Positions 60,831-64,000 of a stretch of DNA of 64,000 nucleotides are shown here, piece after piece. The position numbers and the translations under genes are program-made. Positions within the stretch are counted from its first letter, which is position 1, and each line of letters starts with the position of its first letter. This stretch comes from Paulownia fortunei (Eukaryota; Streptophyta; Magnoliopsida; Lamiales; Paulowniaceae), in assembly GCA_019321725.1 (NCBI GenBank), contig CM033120.1:11736716-11800715 (forward strand). The letters are read 5' to 3'. Under the pieces are notes generated by a model. It saw only the letters and a program-made list of their open reading frames with translations, was not told where the DNA came from and made no database searches.

Positions 60831-62391
60831 GTTTGTGTGTGTGATTTTCTTTGTGGTAAATTTTATATTTGATCACATATATGAGGCTGAATTTACTTTT
60901 GGTATCACATTGCATATATGAAGTTTTTCCAAATTTTAGTACTTTACCACATTATATCTTGTATGTAGAGATTTAAATTCGAACTCGTTCTAAATTTACG
61001 TCATTTGAGATGGATTTTAAAATTATACATGGGTCTAGAGCTAGTCTTGGTTTTTTTATTTTTAACCCACCCGTCCCAAGCTCGTTCTATTTCATTTTTA
61101 TATATTTTTTAATTTATTGTATATGTATATATATGATTTTATTTTTAAAAAAATATATAATTTTTAGATAGTTTTAATAATATCATTTTTGTATTTTTAA
61201 AATTATAGAACAAGTCTGACGAGTTTAGTGGGTTCAACTGCTGATTTGAGTCCGGGGCGAATCTGAATCCTTATCATTGCAAATCTCAATGAGGGGATCT
61301 AAAGTTTAGTCCCACTGTCCCCAACCCTGAATGTTGTCATCCCTATTGGTATGTTGATTTTTTCGCAATTTGAGGACACATTGGGGCTACTTTAATTTCT
61401 CACAGTATAGACCAAGTGTATTTTATGTGCTCATTAATTCAGCCATTAGAAGGATCTAACTTGCTTATGGTCTAACTTGTGGGATGAAAAATATAATTTT
61501 TCAACAATACAAAAAGTTCTAAAACCAAAAGAGGTAATATCTAGAAAAATAAAATCAAGCTTTAATAACTTTCCTTAATTTGGAGGCGATTGTCATTGAA
61601 CTTTAAATCCCATATCAAAACTTTGAAACTTCAATTTCAACAATTTACCATTTAAGTTTTTCGTCAAACAAGAAAATGGTTAAAGGAATTGAGTTTTTAT
61701 TTTCATTTTTATGAGATTTTTCCCATTACAAATGGGTTAGGTTTTTGTTGGCTGATATTTTGTTTAATTTGGTCATTTCATTATCACCTATTTGTGAAAA
61801 AAGAGTACATATGCTAGACTTTAGAAAAAGAATACCAAGTGAAAGCAAGGATATCCAATATCTTTCCTTTCTAACAGTTTAAAATTTTAAAGTAGTTAGA
61901 TTATTTGATAAAAGGACATGCAATACCTATAGCTAGATTAAACAAAACATCAGCCAATAGAATCTTAAACCCATTCGGAAAAATCTCAATTTTTTTTTTA
62001 AAAAATGCCCCCACCACTTTACCCAAACGCATATTTAAAGAAAATTCTTGAATATTAACATGTTGAAACCAAAGTTGGAAATTTTTATAGATGATATTGG
62101 TCTTTAATTTCATAATATTTTCTTACGGAATTCACAGTGTAATGACTACCCATCTCTAAATTACATAAGCAATTAAAATTATTTTTTAACCAATTATTTT
62201 GTTTCTGTTTTTTTATTTGATATACGATTTCCAAATTTTCAGAGTATTGTTTTTTCATTAGGTACTGAAAAAATTACATTTTTCATCCCATAACTTATGT
62301 TAAATTCAATTTTGTTCTCTTCAATGGCCGAAATAATGGTTACTTACGGTTCACAAGGTCTATTCTTAATGATAAAGCCCAATTTGTCCTT
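60719..62391. other. Intergenic DNA with microsatellite and possible MITE
   Basis: A compound (AT)n-(GTAT)n-(GT)n microsatellite lies at about 60,795-60,842. At about 61,025-61,290 two diverged inverted arms (CCCGTCCCAAGCTCGTTCTAT against ATAGAACAAGTCTGACGAG) surround an AT-rich core, suggesting an old MITE. A third of the stretch has no recognisable structure. Confidence 0.45.
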
Positions 62392-62703
62392 ATACAAAAA
62401 ATTTACACCCGCGAGTAAGGTGCAATGGTGAGCACTTGGAAAAAAATATAATAGGTCGTAGGTTCGATTCCTTCTCGGAGGCAGGAGTGTCACGTGCCTG
62501 TTGGCTCCTTCGGGGTCCCGTCCGTATTTAAGATGGGTTTAGAGGGATAGAATAACCGATACGAACGTCCAACCCGAATGTGCATTGCTCATCTACCGAA
62601 TTTGTCGGAGGATCGAACTAGGAGGAAGACCGATTCTCTCTCAAAATTAATTTGGGGTCCAAAAAACTCTGGAATTTGGGCTTAAAAAAAAATACATACA
62701 AAA
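62392..62703 (+). mobile_element. tRNA-derived SINE-like element
   Basis: The 5' part has a pol III A-box-like GGTGCAATGGTGAGC (about 62,419) and a B box GGTTCGATTCC (62,460-62,470) at tRNA-like spacing. A GC-rich body of about 200 bases follows, ending in an A-run (CTTAAAAAAAAA, about 62,681-62,692). ATACAAAA occurs at both ends (62,392-62,399 and 62,696-62,703) as a candidate target duplication. No acceptor stem can be folded, so it is not a tRNA gene. Confidence 0.55.
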
Positions 62704-64000
62704 TGCAATGTGGTAAAATAGTAATGATAAAAAGTAAAACTGAGGCTCACTTATGAAACTATCAATGCAAATTACCCTTTTCTCTGCTTCATGCAAAAAA
62801 AATACTTTTGTGCACCTCTCTAACATTTTTTTTGGTCTCTAATTTCTTCTTGTAATGACGTTTTGTTTCGAAAACCTCTTACATTGGGGAATACTCTTTT
62901 TTTATTAAGACAACTTAATTTAATCTAACTCAAATTAATTTCTTCATTAAATTTGCTGCTAAATATATCCCTAATAAGTTTCATGTTACATCAACATCTA
63001 ATTAATGATCAATCTATCAGTCTTTACATAGGTGAAGAGTTTCTCAAGGGCAAATAATTAAATAAGATTAGTTTTAATTTTTAATCCTTGTTGATAATAT
63101 ATATTTGTCTAAGCACTTGTAGGAAGAATGCGAATATTGGAAAGCATGAAATAAAAGTTCAAACAATTTTAGCAATTTTACTTGATAATTGAGGAAAGAA
63201 GGGGTATTAAATACATATGATGTTGGTTGAATAATTAAAGTTGTTTGGCTTGAGTTTATGGACAATACCCTACCAAAAAAGATGTTGCATAGGATTGAAT
63301 AATAGACTAATAAGGAGCAATTCCTTACTAAAATTGGATGCAATTTTTTTGAGATTGTGAATGTGAAGATGATAGTTTGTTTTGTAAATCAAATTACTTA
63401 GATAATTGAGTTGAATACCCATAGACTTTTCATCTAGTTATATATATTTCACATTTTTTATTTATCTAATATTATTCTTTACATAGGATATATATTATAA
63501 AAACACAATACATTATAGTACTTTGGCATTTGTTATTGACTTATTGGTATTAAAAATTCTCAAATCACGTGAAAAAGTTCACGTGTATAGGTACTTAGTA
63601 GTGTACATTAGTAATAATACTAAAAACTAAATGCAACACAAATAATAAGAAAAAGAAAGAATAAATGTTTTTTTTTTGGGAATTTTGAAAGAATGTATCG
63701 GAGAATGTGTATTAGGGTAAAAAGGTATTGAAAAGTGTAATTTATATTTAATTTTATTTTTAAATAATAAATTAAAATAAAAAATAAAATAAAATGACAC
63801 CAAGCATAGCGAGATTGGGTACCACCCAATCGCTAAGTAACTAATATCGACGTGTTCTCTAAATTTTATCGAGACATTTTGACACATATATAATTTAGAT
63901 ATATATAATGTTGGATATATATGTCTTTTTATGTATTCAATGAAAAAGATATTTGTGAAAATAGTAAATGGTGGGTATATTTGGACCAAATTATTAGATG
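62704..64000. other. AT-rich intergenic DNA
   Basis: No gene or bounded repeat was recognised. A perfect hairpin CACGTGAA-AAAG-TTCACGTG (63,566-63,585) holds two G-box cores. Minus-strand open frames at 63.6-64.0 kb are composed of Tyr, Phe, Ile and Lys as expected from AT-rich non-coding DNA. Confidence 0.5.

Noticed and set aside
62405..62475. tRNA gene suggested by the B box GGTTCGATTCC
   Set aside because: No acceptor or anticodon stem pairs and there is no 3' terminator T-run at tRNA length; the SINE reading explains it better.
63627..63989. 120-codon minus-strand frame near the window end
   Set aside because: Composition is that of random AT-rich DNA (Tyr, Phe, Ile), with a second overlapping frame and no motif or splice context.
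1..64000. CRISPR arrays, rRNA genes, bacterial-type operons
   Set aside because: No regularly spaced repeats, rRNA-like blocks or ribosome-binding-site gene strings are present; the window is plant nuclear DNA.

Overview
The window looks like nuclear DNA of a flowering plant, most likely a eudicot. It is AT-rich, the genes have many introns with GT..AG borders, a nuclear gene for a plastid translation factor is present, and the repeats (Ty1/copia, Mutator-like MITE, solo LTRs, endogenous caulimovirid DNA) are plant types. The species cannot be named from the sequence.

Layout. 1-10.2 kb is AT-rich intergenic DNA with local tandem duplications and a compound microsatellite. 10.7-16.4 kb (+) holds a complete ten-exon ERO1 gene for an endoplasmic reticulum thiol oxidase. 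20.9-30.8 kb holds a duplicated segment with two small paralogous genes (62 and 52 codons, + strand, about 8 kb apart). A Ty1/copia retrotransposon with a 1,475-codon gag-pol frame, LTRs that read identical and a 5-bp target duplication (23,713-28,689) sits between them. 31.9-41.4 kb (-) holds the twelve-exon gene for chloroplast translation initiation factor IF-2. One large intron carries a 911-bp Mutator-like element with a perfect 9-bp target duplication, and exon 1 carries an apparent one-base frameshift in a homopolymer.

42.07-60.72 kb is a large block of endogenous pararetrovirus (Caulimoviridae). A full-length degraded copy (A, +) runs into the start of a tandem second unit (B, +). An inverted copy (C, -) follows. 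The block is broken by three LTR-type insertions, one nested in another: 48,981-50,225; 55,570-59,617; and inside the latter a solo LTR at 56,122-58,008 with a perfect 5-bp target duplication. All viral frames carry stops or frameshifts or are truncated, so this is fossil DNA. 60.7-64 kb is intergenic with a microsatellite and a SINE-like element.

The host genes are not an operon or pathway. ERO1 serves oxidative folding in the ER and IF-2 serves plastid translation. The most unusual items are the conserved small-gene pair, the young copia insertion between them, and the rearranged pararetrovirus cluster with two conserved frames of unknown role. Exon limits come from reading splice sites and codon phase by eye. 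Similarity statements rest on visible motifs and recall of family features, not on database searches.
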